Source: Acridotheres tristis
Lineage: Eukaryota; Chordata; Aves; Passeriformes; Sturnidae
Assembly: GCA_037013685.1 (NCBI GenBank)
Contig: CM072892.1
Location: 620,001 to 684,000 of the forward strand
DNA length: 64,000 bases
Direction: 5' to 3'
Position numbers and translations under genes: made by a program. Positions 10,735 through 21,290 of this stretch are shown one piece after another. Position 1 is the stretch's first letter; every line of letters starts with the position of its first letter. A model generated the notes under the pieces. The model was not told where the DNA came from. It ran no database searches and saw nothing but the letters and a program-made list of their open reading frames with translations.

Positions 10735-11112
10735 TCACAGACTCAATCACAAAATCAATCACAGAATCAATCACAGAATCAATCACAGAATCAATCACAA
10801 AATCACAGAATCAATCATAGAATCAATCACAGAATCACAGAATCAATCACAGAATCAATCACAGAATCAATCACAGAATCGCAGAATCAATCACAGAATC
10901 AATCACAGAATCAATCACAGAGTCAATCACAAAATCACAGAATCAATCACAGAATCAATCACAGAATCAATCACAAAATCACAGAATCAATCACAGAATC
11001 AATCACAGAATCAATCACAATATCAATCACATAATCACAGAATTGATCACAGAATCGATCACAGAATTGATCACAGAATCACAGACTCGATCAGGGAATC
11101 GATCACAGAATT
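10735..11112. repeat. Array of AATCACAG / AATCAATCACAG units from a CR1 tail
   Basis: About 375 bases of ACAGAATCAATC-like units, mixing 8-bp (AATCACAG) and 12-bp (AATCAATCACAG) steps, with GATC-containing variants at the right end. It runs straight into the reverse-oriented CR1 at 11113, exactly where the CR1 3'-terminal 8-bp microsatellite belongs. I infer expansion of that tail. Confidence 0.93.
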
Positions 11113-11482
11113 TTGGGTTGGAAGAGCCCTCCAAGACCATCGAGTCCAGCCCAGCCCAACCCCTCAGCCAACCCCTGGCACCCAGTGCCACATCCAGGCT
11201 TTGTTAAACACACCCAGGGATGGTGACTCCACCACCTCCCCGGGCACACCATTCCAATACTTTATTATTCTTTCCAGAAATAACTTTTTCCTGATATCCA
11301 GCCTGAATTTCCCCTGGCACAGGTCAGGGCTGTGTGCTCTGGTTGTGTCAGAGCTGTCTCCACCTGTCAGGAGCTGCAGAGAGTGACAAGGCCAGCCCTG
11401 AGTGTCCTTTTCTCCAGGACAGACACCCCCAGCTCCCTCATTCCTCACAGGGTTTGTGTTCCACGCCCCTCCCCGGTGACCC
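11113..11482 (-). mobile_element. CR1 LINE 3' part, reverse orientation, long copy
   Basis: Follows the classic CR1 order in reverse: TTGGGTTGGAAGAGCCCTCC, CATCGAGTCCAGCCC, GTGCCACATCCAGGC, CAGGGATGGTGACTCCACCA, CCAATACTTTATTATTC, CTGATATCCAGCCTGAATTT, CCCTGGCACAGGTC, then CTTTTCTCCAGGACAGACA and CACAGGGTTTGTGTTCCA. It abuts an oppositely oriented CR1 at 11483. Confidence 0.88.
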
Positions 11483-11700
11483 AACAGGAGGGAATGGCCT
11501 CAAGGTGTGCCAGGGGAAGTTTAAATCGGATTTTAGGACAATTCCATCGTGGAAAGGGTGTCCAGGCTGCCCAGGACAGCAGTGGGGTCCCCATCCCTGG
11601 AGGGATTTAAGGCACTCTGGGCTCAGTGGTGGCCCTGGCAGTGCTGGGGGACAGCTGGACTCAATCCCGCCGATTTTTCCAGCATAAATAATCCCGTGGT
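11483..11700 (+). mobile_element. CR1 LINE 3' part, forward orientation
   Basis: GGAATGGCCTCAAGGTGTGC, CAGGGGAAGTTTAAATCGG, GTCCCCATCCCTGGAGGGAT and GACAGCTGGACTCAATCC are successive CR1 blocks. With the copy at 11113-11482 it forms an inverted pair whose 5'-truncated ends touch. Confidence 0.85.
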
Positions 11701-11952
11701 TATACCCACAAACCAATCCTGTGCCCTGGGGGCAGGAAAGGCTCCTGGGCATGGCCCAGCACAGGGAACCACAGCTCAGAGTGACCCAAAAGAGCCTGGG
11801 ACTCACTCAGGAGAGAAAATCGGCTGCAACATCTGTGCAAAAAAATCGGATTTCTTCCTTCTCATTTCTACTGAGGGGTTTTTGTTTGGGAGTTTTCATC
11901 TCTCCATACAGACCACCAGGAATGCTGCACTGGCCTGGGTAAGAGGCTTTTT
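11701..11952. other. Unique sequence between CR1 copies
   Basis: No gene or repeat recognised. Open frames crossing it are short continuations from the CR1 element. Confidence 0.35.
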
Positions 11953-12025
11953 TTAGAATCATGGGATGGGTTGGAAGGGACCTTAAAGCTGATGCCATTG
12001 CCACTAGCCCAGGTTTTCTTCTCAC
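11953..12025 (-). mobile_element. Short CR1 tail fragment, reverse orientation
   Basis: AGAATCATGGGATGGGTTGG and AAGGGACCTTAAAGC match the CR1 3' terminus in reverse; the rest of the element is missing or too diverged. Confidence 0.6.
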
Positions 12026-13059
12026 ACTTTTAACCATCAGAGCCAGTTCTGTGTGCAGGAGGAGATGTTTCACACATTATCATGCCTGGGTAGTCAGTGG
12101 GGACAATAAAGGGCAGAAATCTGTAAAATCCGGGCGTGTTTGATTCCAGCCATGAATCTGGAAATGCTGGAAGGTGCAGACTGAGCTTTGCAGCCCCCAG
12201 AGCTGCTGGCTGGGGATTTTTACATGTTTGGGGTTTTTGAAAGCTTCAATTACTCTGCCTGCAGCACCACGGTTGTCTCCAAAATTCACTGCTCTGCCCC
12301 TCTAAGCACAGGGCAGCTCAAACACAACGAGGCAGATAAACCCAAGCAGCAGAAGGATTAAAAGGGATCAGGTTTAAGAATGATGGAATGACTCTGTGTT
12401 AATGTCCACGGGAAAGGGAAAACAACTGCTCCAGAGAAAACACGGGCAAGTTTCCACCCAGGAGGGATGCACACGGCTCAGACAGAGGCAGGGAAAAGGG
12501 GATTCTCCACCTGTAGCACTGACAGATGCTCAGGGCAGGGCCAGGGAGCTGCCAGGAGGCCCAGGCTGAATGCACAGGCTGCAGGGGTTTGCACTTCCCT
12601 GCTGGAAAGGGAAACCAATGGCACATACCCTGGCAAGGGAGTGAGAGAGAGCAGAAGGAATAACTATTATTAAAGAGAAGGAATAATTCACTTGATCATT
12701 TCATCCTCATGATCTTCATGTTTCTCCTTTGTTTCTACAAACTTTCCTTTTTCCTCTGATTAAAACTAGAGATGGCTCCAAGACTCCCATGACAAGAGAG
12801 CTGTAGTTACACCCAGCCCAGGGTGAATTACACCAAGGATTGCAAAGTTCTGACTGAGACCATCCAGCCCCAGAACTCCCAGCACTGAGGGGCTGGGAGA
12901 GGCCTCCCCTCCCTTCCCAAGCTCTGGGGATCTGGAAATATTAACAAATTGATGCACAGAAAAGGAATTTCCTTTCTGTTTGGTCTGGGATCCCCTTGGA
13001 AGTGCCCAGGTGAGCAGCAGGGCTGGGTGCTGAGGGTGTTTATGGCTCAGAGTGTCCAT
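12026..13059. other. Unique sequence, no gene recognised
   Basis: Non-repetitive DNA with short overlapping frames. 12650-12770 is AT-rich and pyrimidine-rich (TTTCTCCTTTGTTTC). Nothing assignable. Confidence 0.35.
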
Positions 13060-13302
13060 GGCACAGGTGAGAGCTCACCTGGCACAGCTGGGAGCTCACC
13101 TGGCACAGCTGGGAGCTCACCTGACATGGCTGGGAGCTCACCTGGCACAGATGGGAGCTCACCTGGCATAGCTGGGAGCTCACCTGGCACCGCTGGGAGC
13201 TCACCTGACATGGCTGGGAGCTCACCTGACACTGCTGGGAGCTCACCTGGCACAGCTGGGAGCTCACCTGGCACCACTGGGAGCTCACCTGGTCCAGCTG
13301 CA
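13060..13302. repeat. Minisatellite, 21-bp unit with paired E-boxes
   Basis: About 11 copies of GAGCTCACCTGGCACAGCTG plus G. Substitutions fall mainly in the second half (GACATGG, GCACCG, GCATAG). Nearly every copy has the E-box CACCTG and many a second, CAGCTG. The unit is seven codons long, so peptide frames such as SSPGTAG repeat without being genes. Confidence 0.95.
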
Positions 13303-14107
13303 CACACAGAAGGACATTCAGAGCACAGAGAGGTTTGGGTTGGAAGCTCCTTAAAGCTCCTGTGGTTGTCACAGGGTGACAATGTGACATTGGTGACAGG
13401 ACAGCAGGAGCTCCTGGGCCAGGCTGTCCTGGGAGGATCCCTCAGCCCACACTGACCAGCACCCAGAGCTCCCCAGCCCAGTGCAATCCTGGAATCTGCA
13501 CCCAGAGGAGGTCACCACTCTCAGACAGTGCCTGGCTGTGGCAGCGCTGGCACCTGGTGACAGCGTGGGGCTGGCTCTGTGTCACTGCCAATGGCACAGC
13601 TCCTGATATCCCACACAGGCCCTGGCTCATATCACACATCAATCCCACCTGTGGAAAGCAGCCCACATGTCATTTTTATCAAGCAATTAAACCGGGATTC
13701 CCATTTATTAAACTGGATTAAAAAGCATTTTTACAAGCTCTGCTAATGGGCTTTAAGCACCTTTAATTACAGCCTGGGCAGCGTCGATTTCCCTGCTCCA
13801 GCCTCTCCACGGCAGCTGAGCTCCTCTGGGCAGCCCCAGGGCCTCTCCCAGTCCTGCCTGCTCTTCCCAGAGCCCCTGATCTGCCCCAGCACCACTGGCA
13901 GCTCCAGCCTCACCTGGATCCCAACCCGCCCTGCCTGCAGCAATGAGCTCACAGGGCCCCTCACCTCACCTCAGCACCTTCCCATGGAGCAGAGATGTCC
14001 GATTTCCTGGATCAGGGAAAAGGCAGCCCAGCATCCCCCAGCCAGAGCTCTGAGGCAGCATCTCCTGTCCTCTCTGCCAGCCTGGATGGCACAGAACTGC
14101 ACTGCCC
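13303..14107. other. Unique sequence, no gene recognised
   Basis: GC-rich apart from an AT-rich patch at 13670-13775 (TTTATTAAACTGG, TTTAATTACAG). Short frames only. Confidence 0.35.
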
Positions 14108-14154
14108 ACCCCATCCCATCATCCCATCCCATCCCATTATCCCATCCCATCCCC
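14108..14154. repeat. Short (CCCAT)n tract
   Basis: Pentamer repeat with CATCATCCCATCC and CATTATCCCATCC interruptions. The same TAT interruption marks the much longer pentamer arrays at 21291-21597 and, in reverse, 56586-56790. Confidence 0.85.
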
Positions 14155-14287
14155 GAGCTCTTCATTGGGGTGTTACACCCACCAGTCACTCCCAGCAGCA
14201 TTTACCCAGCTCCCAGCACATCTGGGAGAGTGCAGCAGCACATTCTGTGCTTGAACCTCATCCTGCTGCCCCAGAGCTGCACTAATG

Positions 14288-14708
14288 CAGGATGAACATC
14301 CCAGCCCTGCAGGATGGACACCCCAGGATGGGCAGGATGGACACCCCAGGGTGAGCAGCAACATGTTCTGTACCCATCCTGCTCCTCCAGAGCTGCACTA
14401 ATCCAGGATGAACACCCCAGAATGTGCAGGATGGACACCCCAGGATGTGCACGATGGACACCCCAGGATGTGCACGATGGACACCCCAGGATGGGCAGGA
14501 TGGGCAGGATGGGCAGGATGAACACCCCAGCCCTGCAGGATGGACACCCCAGGGTGTGCAGGATGGACACCCCAGGGTGTGCAGGATGGACACCCCAGCC
14601 CTGCAGGATGAACATCCCAGGGTGTGCAGGATGGACACCCCAGGGTGTGCAGGATGGGCAGGATGAACACCCCGGCCCTGCAGGATGGACACCCCAGCCC
14701 TGCAGGGA
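14288..14708. repeat. Minisatellite, about 23-bp unit
   Basis: Units of CAGGATGGACACCCCAG followed by GGTGTG, GATGTG, GATGGG or CCCTG. 14345-14400 is a degenerate interruption, and GATGGGCAG triplets occur near 14487-14520. Open frames of 137-286 codons across it are array artefacts. Confidence 0.93.
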
Positions 14709-15242
14709 GATGCTGTGCCCGAGTGCTGCAGAGGAATTGGCACCTGGGGGAGGCTGGGCTGAGGCAGGTGATGGAGATTCCTCCTCCAGAGCCTGAGCTG
14801 AGATAATCCAAGGGTTTCCCTCAGAAAATTCCTGTGGCTTGGAGAAGCAGGCAGCCCGCTGAGAGAGAAGGGAATTGCTGCTGCTCCTAACCCAGCTCCA
14901 GCCAAGCTGTGTCCCTGTGCCAGGGCTCAGAGCCTCCCCAGCCTGGGCTGTGCCCAGCCAGCAGGAGCTCAGGGCCCAGTTGTTCCCATCCTGGGCACTA
15001 AGGATGCAGCCTAGGGATGGATTTCCTCTGGAGTTCTGCAGTAAAACCAGCACCTTCTCCATCCCTGGCAGTAAACTCTTTGCACTGGGTAATTTTGCTG
15101 TTTCCCACTCAGGGCAGACGTGCAGGAACCTGTGGCCTCTGGCTCCACCCAGGGAGGAGTGGAATTAACTCCAGCCCAACAAAGATCACCAGTGCCCATC
15201 TCCACTGGGAATTGGAAGTGCTGGTTTCAATAAATAACACCT
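14709..15242. other. Unique sequence, no gene recognised
   Basis: Non-repetitive. It ends in AATAAATAACACCTGAATAG at the start of the 130-bp duplication. No supported exon. Confidence 0.35.
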
Positions 15243-15501
15243 GAATAGCCCAGAAACAAAACAAAACCAAACCAAACCAAACCAAAAAGGCAGGAGATGC
15301 CAGAAGCAGCTCTTTAAAGGGGAACAGGGCAGGAATGGCAGAAATCCTGCTGGGATGGCTCAGGGAGAACCAGAATAGCCCAGAAACAAAACAAAACAAA
15401 ACCAAACCAAACCAAAAAGGCAGGAGATGCCAGAAGCAGCTCTTTAAAGAGGAACAGGGCAGGAATGGCAGAAATCCTGCTGGGATGGCTCAGGGAGAAC
15501 C
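15243..15501. repeat. Tandem duplication of a 130-bp segment
   Basis: Copy one is 15243-15372 and copy two 15373-15501. Both run from GAATAGCCCAGAAAC through an AACCA-type microsatellite to GGCTCAGGGAGAACC. They differ by about one AACCA-type unit and a single G/A change (TTTAAAGGGG versus TTTAAAGAGG), so the event is recent. Confidence 0.95.
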
Positions 15502-15504
15502 TCA

Positions 15505-15610
15505 GTGGTGCCAGGCCAGGCTGGGCAGGGCTGGGAGCAGCCTGGGCCAGTGGGAAATGTCCCTGCCCGAGGCACAGAACTGGATGGGCTTTAAGCTCCC
15601 TGCCAAGCCC
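15505..15610 (+). mobile_element. CR1 LINE 3' fragment
   Basis: GGCCAGGCTGGGCAGGGCTG, GGAGCAGCCTGGGCCAGTGG and AAATGTCCCTGCCCGAGGC match the CR1 order with an intact 'gcttggagcaacctgg'-type stretch; the tail is eroded. Confidence 0.65.
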
Positions 15611-15904
15611 CAGCAGCCCGTGCTGAGCCAGGACTAACGGGATTCAGCTTTTGCAGGGATGAGATGTCTCGGACACACTGGATATTCACACAGCCCAGGA
15701 CAGGCTCCTCTCTTCCCCCTCTGCTCCTGCTCCCCCACCCATCAGCCACGTGCTAAGAGAAGCGATTCTCAGCTTTTCACCCGCTGAATCCTAATTGCCA
15801 AACAGCCTCTTGCAGCTCCTTTTATTCCTGCCATCTATTAATCCGTTCTTAAAAGCCGAGCTCCCGCTGAGCTGCCTCTGCTGCAGTCACAGCTCTCCTT
15901 TAAC

Positions 15905-16050
15905 GTGGAGGTTGGATCAGTGGTGGTTCCAGGGGAGCTCCCGGGGCTGTTCCCACACTTGGAGCAGCCTGGGGCAGTGGGAGATGTGGATGGGATGGAT
16001 GGGATTTCGTTTCCCTTCCAACCCAAACCACTCCAGGATTCCATGACTTG
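15905..16050 (+). mobile_element. CR1 LINE 3' fragment
   Basis: GGAGGTTGGATCAG, CTTGGAGCAGCCTGGGGCAG, GTGGGAGATG and TTCCAACCCAAACCACTCCA, ending in a GGATTCCATGA tail. A TGGATGGGATGGATGGGAT stretch replaces the usual CATGGCAGGG block. Confidence 0.75.
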
Positions 16051-16639
16051 AATGTTTCCAGCACCAGCAGCTGTCGTGGTGATGGGCCAGAGCTGTCAGG
16101 TCATGGATCCGATGGTTCTTTAAGGTCCTTGCAGGAACACACTCATCAAGACAGTTTTAGATAAGAGCAGATAAAAAGCTGTTGACAGGAACAGGGAAAT
16201 TCATTCCTGGTCAGAGCACCAGAGGCCCAGAACCTCCTCCTTCCAGTCTCTGCTCATTAGGGTCAAATAATCAGAGATCAGAGCAGACAGGGGGAAAATG
16301 GACTGCAAAAGTGTCAGGGTGCACAGAGCAGGAGAGGCAGCCCTGTCAGAAGGGGAAAGCTGGGCATGGAACTGGAAATGAAAAGTTTCCTGCTGCTCCC
16401 AGCCTCTCCCGTTCTGGGAAGTGTAATGGTGCTGGTGTTTGCACCACTTCATTAGTGGTTTGTCTGGAATCTCTTCTGCCTTCACTCAGAGCCAGCATTA
16501 AAAAATACACAAAGGAAACTGATTTTTCCTGTGTTTGGGCTTTGGTTGTTGATTAAATTTTATCCAAAGTACAGAAAGTTCAGCAGCACTTCTAAAAGTG
16601 AGCAAAACGGGGACAGATCCAGCTGCTACAAGGACTCCT
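16051..16639. other. Unique sequence, no gene recognised
   Basis: Non-repetitive. A 124-codon frame at 16182-16556 lacks any recognisable domain. Nothing assignable. Confidence 0.35.
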
Positions 16640-16940
16640 AAAGCCCAACAGCCCAATAGAGAATTAACACCGATATTATTGATACTTTTGACCCAATAAT
16701 TAACTTCTCATGACCCTCAGTGTGACACTGAGTGACCAACCAGAAACTGCTGCCTGAAACCATGGAGAAGAAGGAAGATGAGCCCAGAAAGAGACACCAC
16801 CCCAAATCCTCCATCCTGTCCCACACCCATTCCTACATTATAAAACCCCAAATCCCAAACCCTTCCCCGTGTGCAATCACACACTTCTATTTCACTGCAC
16901 ACCCGGGATTTTAACTCCATCCCCCAAATTTGGAGCCTTG
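16640..16940 (-). mobile_element. LTR fragment, reverse orientation
   Basis: In reverse it contains the 'caagatgga' and CCACACACAT/ATTTGGGGTGGTG neighbourhood seen in forward orientation at 25060-25180; here it reads CCACCCCAAATCCTCCATCC (16798-16817). CCCAATAATTAACTTCTCATG resembles the U3 of the copies at 704 and 37347. No coding region. Confidence 0.65.
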
Positions 16941-17445
16941 TCCAAGGGCTCAGCTCCAAAGCAGTGTTCTGCAGGGGGGCAGTGCCAGAAAGCCCAAAAT
17001 CCCCAGGAGGTTTGTGGGATCCAGCAGGGCAGGGAATGGCAGGTTTTGGAATCAGCTGAGCCAGACCTGTCCCCTGTGCTGCTCCCCTGACCAGCAGGCA
17101 GGGCTGGCTCTGGCTGAGGGGCTGCTGCTCCCCAGGGCTCAGGGATGGAAACGCTGGAGCTGCTGCTGGGCCTGAGCCCCTCATCCCTCCCTTCCCAGAC
17201 ATCTGGGAACAGCTGGAATCCCCAGACATCTGGGAACAGCTGGAGCCCAAACACTGCAGCCCAGGAGGGGCACAGGGACAGGAGCACTGCCAGTGTGTGC
17301 CCCCAGCCTGGAGAAACACCAACCCCAAAAACTGACCCGGGCCAGGGAACTGTCCCAGCTTCAGGGACAGAATTTGTTATTTACTCCTTCACAGACCCCC
17401 CAAAATCGTTTCAGAGGAGCTGAAGGGCTGAGGCTGCTGCTTCCC
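16941..17445. other. Unique sequence with a 26-bp tandem pair
   Basis: GC-rich. ACATCTGGGAACAGCTGGA occurs twice at 17200-17245. No exon supported. Confidence 0.4.
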
Positions 17446-17975
17446 TGCTGCAACTCTGGAATTTGGGAGTTTGGAACTTTCTGTGCTGTCAGGCACTGAC
17501 CCCCAAGGGAACTCTGCTTTTAACCTGAGGCCTTGGAGAAGCTTCCAAAATTGAATAATAAAACTGGAACCACTGGTGTGGAGTTTGAATAGAAGTTTGT
17601 AATGTCACACGGGGAAAGGTTTGGAATTTGGGGTTTTAGACTATAGTAATAGGTAGAAAGCAAGATGGAGATATTAGGGGCAGAGGTTTCTTTCTTTCTT
17701 CACCTTCTTCCTCATGAGTATAGGCAGTACTTTTTAATTAGATAGAAAATGCTGCACTGCAAGTCACGAGTGTTTGGTCATTGGGTCAAAAGTAAAAATC
17801 ATTTAGGTGTTCTTAATTAAACTATTAAGCCTTAAAAAACCTTATAACAAGAGAGATCCATCACCAATTCACCATTTTTAGCTTGTTAGCTGGAAGTGCT
17901 GTAAATAAGAACTAATAAACATCCGAGTCCAAACACAAAGCACCATCTCTTGTGCCTTTAATCCTGACCCTGGCA
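17446..17975 (+). mobile_element. Solo-LTR-like element, forward orientation
   Basis: Starts TGCTGCAACTCTGGAA and continues through CAGGCACTGACCCC, AACTCTGCTTTTAACCTGAG, GTGTGGAGTTTGAATAG and GCAAGATGGAG, in the order of the 37347 copy. A TATA-like CCTTAAAAAACC lies near 17830 and AATAAACATCC near 17912, followed by TTTAATCCTGACCCTGG as in the 704 copy. The exact 3' end and target duplication are unclear. Confidence 0.8.
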
Positions 17976-19814
17976 AGAGGAAAAAGAAGATTTTTAAAGT
18001 GATATTTCCCAGTATCACAAATCCCTGTGGGACCATCCCCAGCCTCCCTGGGCACTGGGGGACAGCCAAGCCCGGTGGGTTTTGTCACCCTGCAGCAACC
18101 CCATCGTTCCCATCCCTTCCCAGAGGGGTTTTGTGTTTCACACCTCAGTAACTCTCACCTACAGCCCTGATCCTGCTCACCCACACACCTCAGACAGGTT
18201 AAACTGCTGCTTTTATTGTGCTCCTCTTAAAAACAGAGAGGGAAAAAAAAAACCAAACTGTTATGGGTGTGCTGAAAGAAAAAACAGCTTTGGATCATCT
18301 GAAAGAGGAGGTGTAAAAAATTTTAAAGGTTTTTTTTTGCACTGCCTGCTCACGTCCTGTGGATTGCCTGGGAAAAGACAAACAAGCCAAAAGCAGGAAT
18401 TACAGAGGGAACTGAAGGCATCAATCAGATCAGGAAAAAAGTACAATAAAGGACAACGAGTACAAGATTATCCTCAAAGTGCAGGTTTAAACTGGGCTGA
18501 AACTCTGGTTTAAATTAACGTGTGAGGCCCAGATCCCTGTGCTCCCCTGAGCTCTCTCAGACTGGAAGGAGAATTTTCCCATCCTGCAGGAGCTCAGCTG
18601 AGCACACAGCACAACCAGGCACGGATCAATTCACAGCCCAGTTTAGCAACTTCAGTACAAATTAATGCAAATCCCAGAGCACTGCCACAATAAAGCTTTG
18701 ACTTGGAGCATCCCTGCCCCTCCCCAGCATTCCCCACTCGGCACAGCACCAGGAATTCACTGCCCTGAGCACAAAAAGAGGATTAAACTTCCCAAGGGGG
18801 AATTGCTGCAGGGTCTGAGCTCAGCAGAAAGGAACCCAAAGGGATTTTCCCCCTCCCTCCAGTCCAGCCTGGCCCAGGACCAGTTTGGGGACTGGGCAGG
18901 GGCTGCAGCAGCTCAGCCCCTCCATGAACATTTCATTAAAACCAGAACATCCTGGCAGAATTCAGGGATCCTCACCTGTGCTCTGCTGTCCTGAGCATGG
19001 AAAAAAAATAACTACTACTAAAAAAAAAAACAACAAAAAACCTCATCCGACAATTCTAAATTCCCTTCAGCACCACCCACAGGGGCCACACCATCACAAC
19101 CCAAAATTCAGCAGCTTCTTTGAAAATTCACATTAAACCAGAATAAATCAGTTATGTCCCCACCACATCCCAGCATGACAAGACCAGGAAAGCAGAAATA
19201 AGAGCTCGAATTTGGATTCTTGTCCTGCTGCACCCCTGAGCTCCCAGCCCTGGAAAAGTCAGGATTCTGTGCCAGAGCCTCCTTTAAAACCCTCCCACGG
19301 CTGACCAGGGTCAGCTTAGATTAGGCAGGGCCTAATTAGGACCAGCTGATCCTGCTGGACTGAGTTTGATCCATCACACCACAATTACTGCAACCACAGA
19401 TCCTCTAAAACTGAAATGAAGGGGTTGAAATTGCATTTTAAATCCCTTAGGGAGCTCCCTTTCCAAACCCACTGATTTACATTTATTATCCATCCCATTT
19501 CTGGCACTTGTGGAACCAGAATTCCCAGTTTTATCCCAAAGCAGCCTTTGGTGGCTTTGCCAGCCCCACTTGTCCCTGCTATAATCATGACAGGACAATA
19601 TTTGCCTCACTTAACACAAACCAAAAAACGCTGACTGGGGGTGGTGGGAGAGAAAAACAGATTATTTGTTTTAATTATTTGTTTGGTGATGCACATTGCT
19701 GGAATCAGTGGGCAAATCATGATATAAGCAAGGGGGGAGGGGTGGTTTTAAACTAAAAGTTTAAGAAGTGGAGAGGTTTAGATGAGATATTGGGAATCAA
19801 TTCTTTCCCTGCTG
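17976..19814. other. Unique sequence, no gene recognised
   Basis: Long non-repetitive stretch. 18240-18510 is A-rich with a 143-codon frame (18082-18513) that has no recognisable domain. 19005-19045 is A-rich with AAC and TACTAC patches. No CR1 or LTR diagnostics were found. Confidence 0.4.
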
Positions 19815-19935
19815 CAATTTCCCCTGGATGCCAAGGCCAGGTTGGACACTGGGGACAGTGGGAGGTGTCCCTGCCATGGCCCTGGGGGGATTTAAGGTCC
19901 CTTTAACCCAAACCATTGTGGGATTTTCCAGAATC
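19815..19935 (+). mobile_element. CR1 LINE 3' end
   Basis: CCAAGGCCAGGTTGGACACT, GGAGGTGTCCCTGCCATGG, then a gap removing the usual CAGGGGTGG, and TTTAACCCAAACCATT. A short, 5'-truncated copy. Confidence 0.85.
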
Positions 19936-20019
19936 CCAGAGCCCCTTCAGGAGGGGTGTGCAGCCTGTGCCCGGGCAGGGCTCTCCAGTCAATCACTTTT
20001 GGAAGACAATTACCCAGAT

Positions 20020-20830
20020 TAATTTAGGAGCAATTTTTAATTGGCACCAGGCTCTGCAGGCCTGGGAATGGAGACACCAACACATCACACTGGAGACAAA
20101 AATGAACGACCCCATAAAACACTCCCTGCTGCTCCCTAAAGCAAAACTGAAAAAAATAAAAATAAAATTAAAACTTTGCATTTCCAAGCCTCCCACTGGC
20201 AGCAGCTGTACTGAGGCAGGAATTACTGAAAGCTCTAAAATACAACAAACCAACCTGAAAAAAACCCAACAACAACAACAAAAAAAACCAAACAAGAAAA
20301 CAACAGCCCTGGCAAAGAGATTTTCCTCTTTATCAATTCCAGCCCCTGATAAATGACTGATGTAAGTTGGTATTACCAGGCTGGCAGCAAACTTGTTATT
20401 TCTGAACTTGTTCTCAAGATACAGGATAATACATTGTGGATATTGATGTTCTGTTGACAATCCTTTGACCTTGCAAAATTTCATGGAAGATAAATGCACA
20501 GGCCATGGACTGAGCTGCAATATTTTTTTAATGACAGGCCAGAGAAGATTGAAGGAGAAGTTCCCAGCCCTGTATCAATCATTATTTCTCCCTGCCTTCA
20601 CAACTGAGAAGAAATGCTTGATAAATGACAGTATTTTTAAATTTACCCAATCAAAACTTAGCCTGAAAGTCCTAATGTCAAAATCCCACACTTGTACACA
20701 TTGTTTTGACAAGGAAAATCACAGGGTTTGCAGAATCTGCCTCACCAGAATGAGATTCCTGGGAGCTGGGGGAGAGCAAAGTGAGAGCCAGGGGGGAGCA
20801 GGAAGGGGCTCCTGGGTGGCCGTGGGAAGG
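20020..20830. other. Candidate conserved non-coding island
   Basis: AT-rich, single-copy, low-CpG DNA, distinct from the surrounding GC-rich repeats. Examples are TGATAAATGACTG, GGATAATACATTGTGG, TTGACAATCCTTTGACCTTG and CAATCATTATTTC. An AACAACAACA run lies at 20268-20281. A 157-codon frame at 20465-20938 is not recognisable. Regulatory function is inference only. Confidence 0.35.
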
Positions 20831-20865
20831 GGTTTTAACCCTTTAAGTGCAGGAAAAATAAGATG

Positions 20866-21055
20866 CACAGCTCCATGGGCGTCTGTCATGACAGGAAGAA
20901 AGAGCCAAGTTTATTCAGGAACACTCTTGGTTTTATAGCATGACTGCAACTGCCAGAGCAGAGAAAAGGAGATTGGTTCAGAGAGAAGACACCCCATGGC
21001 CAGGGCCTGGGCACACACCACAACAGGGGTTTGATTTTGGTATTAATTCCTTTTT
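20866..21055 (-). mobile_element. Probable LTR fragment, reverse orientation
   Basis: Read on the minus strand, GCTATAAAACCAAGAG (TATA box) is followed about 20 bases later by CTGAATAAACTTGGC (polyadenylation signal), the compact TATA-R arrangement of endogenous retroviral LTRs. Ends not defined; unrelated to the TGCTGCAAC family. Confidence 0.55.
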
Positions 21056-21290
21056 ATTGTGACCAAATCATCACCCTGGGAGAAATTCTCCCTGGCCTTG
21101 AGCTGGAGCAGCTCATGGGCTGGGAACAGAGCTGAGAAGCTCCAGCCTGGAATATTTTTCAGGCTGGAATTTTCTCACTTTCTCAAGATGTGTCCCACAC
21201 TGCTGCTGCAGGAAGGGGAAATGCTGAGCTGCACATCCCAGCTGGGAGCTGCTCCCTGCTCCAACACCCCGGGATGGCCCTGGCAGGGAC

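Noticed and set aside
20465..20938. 157-codon plus frame containing several Cys (CTHCFDKENHRVCRICLTR)
   Set aside because: The Cys spacing briefly suggests a zinc finger, but the pattern is incomplete, the frame lacks splice or start support and continues into GC-rich non-coding text.
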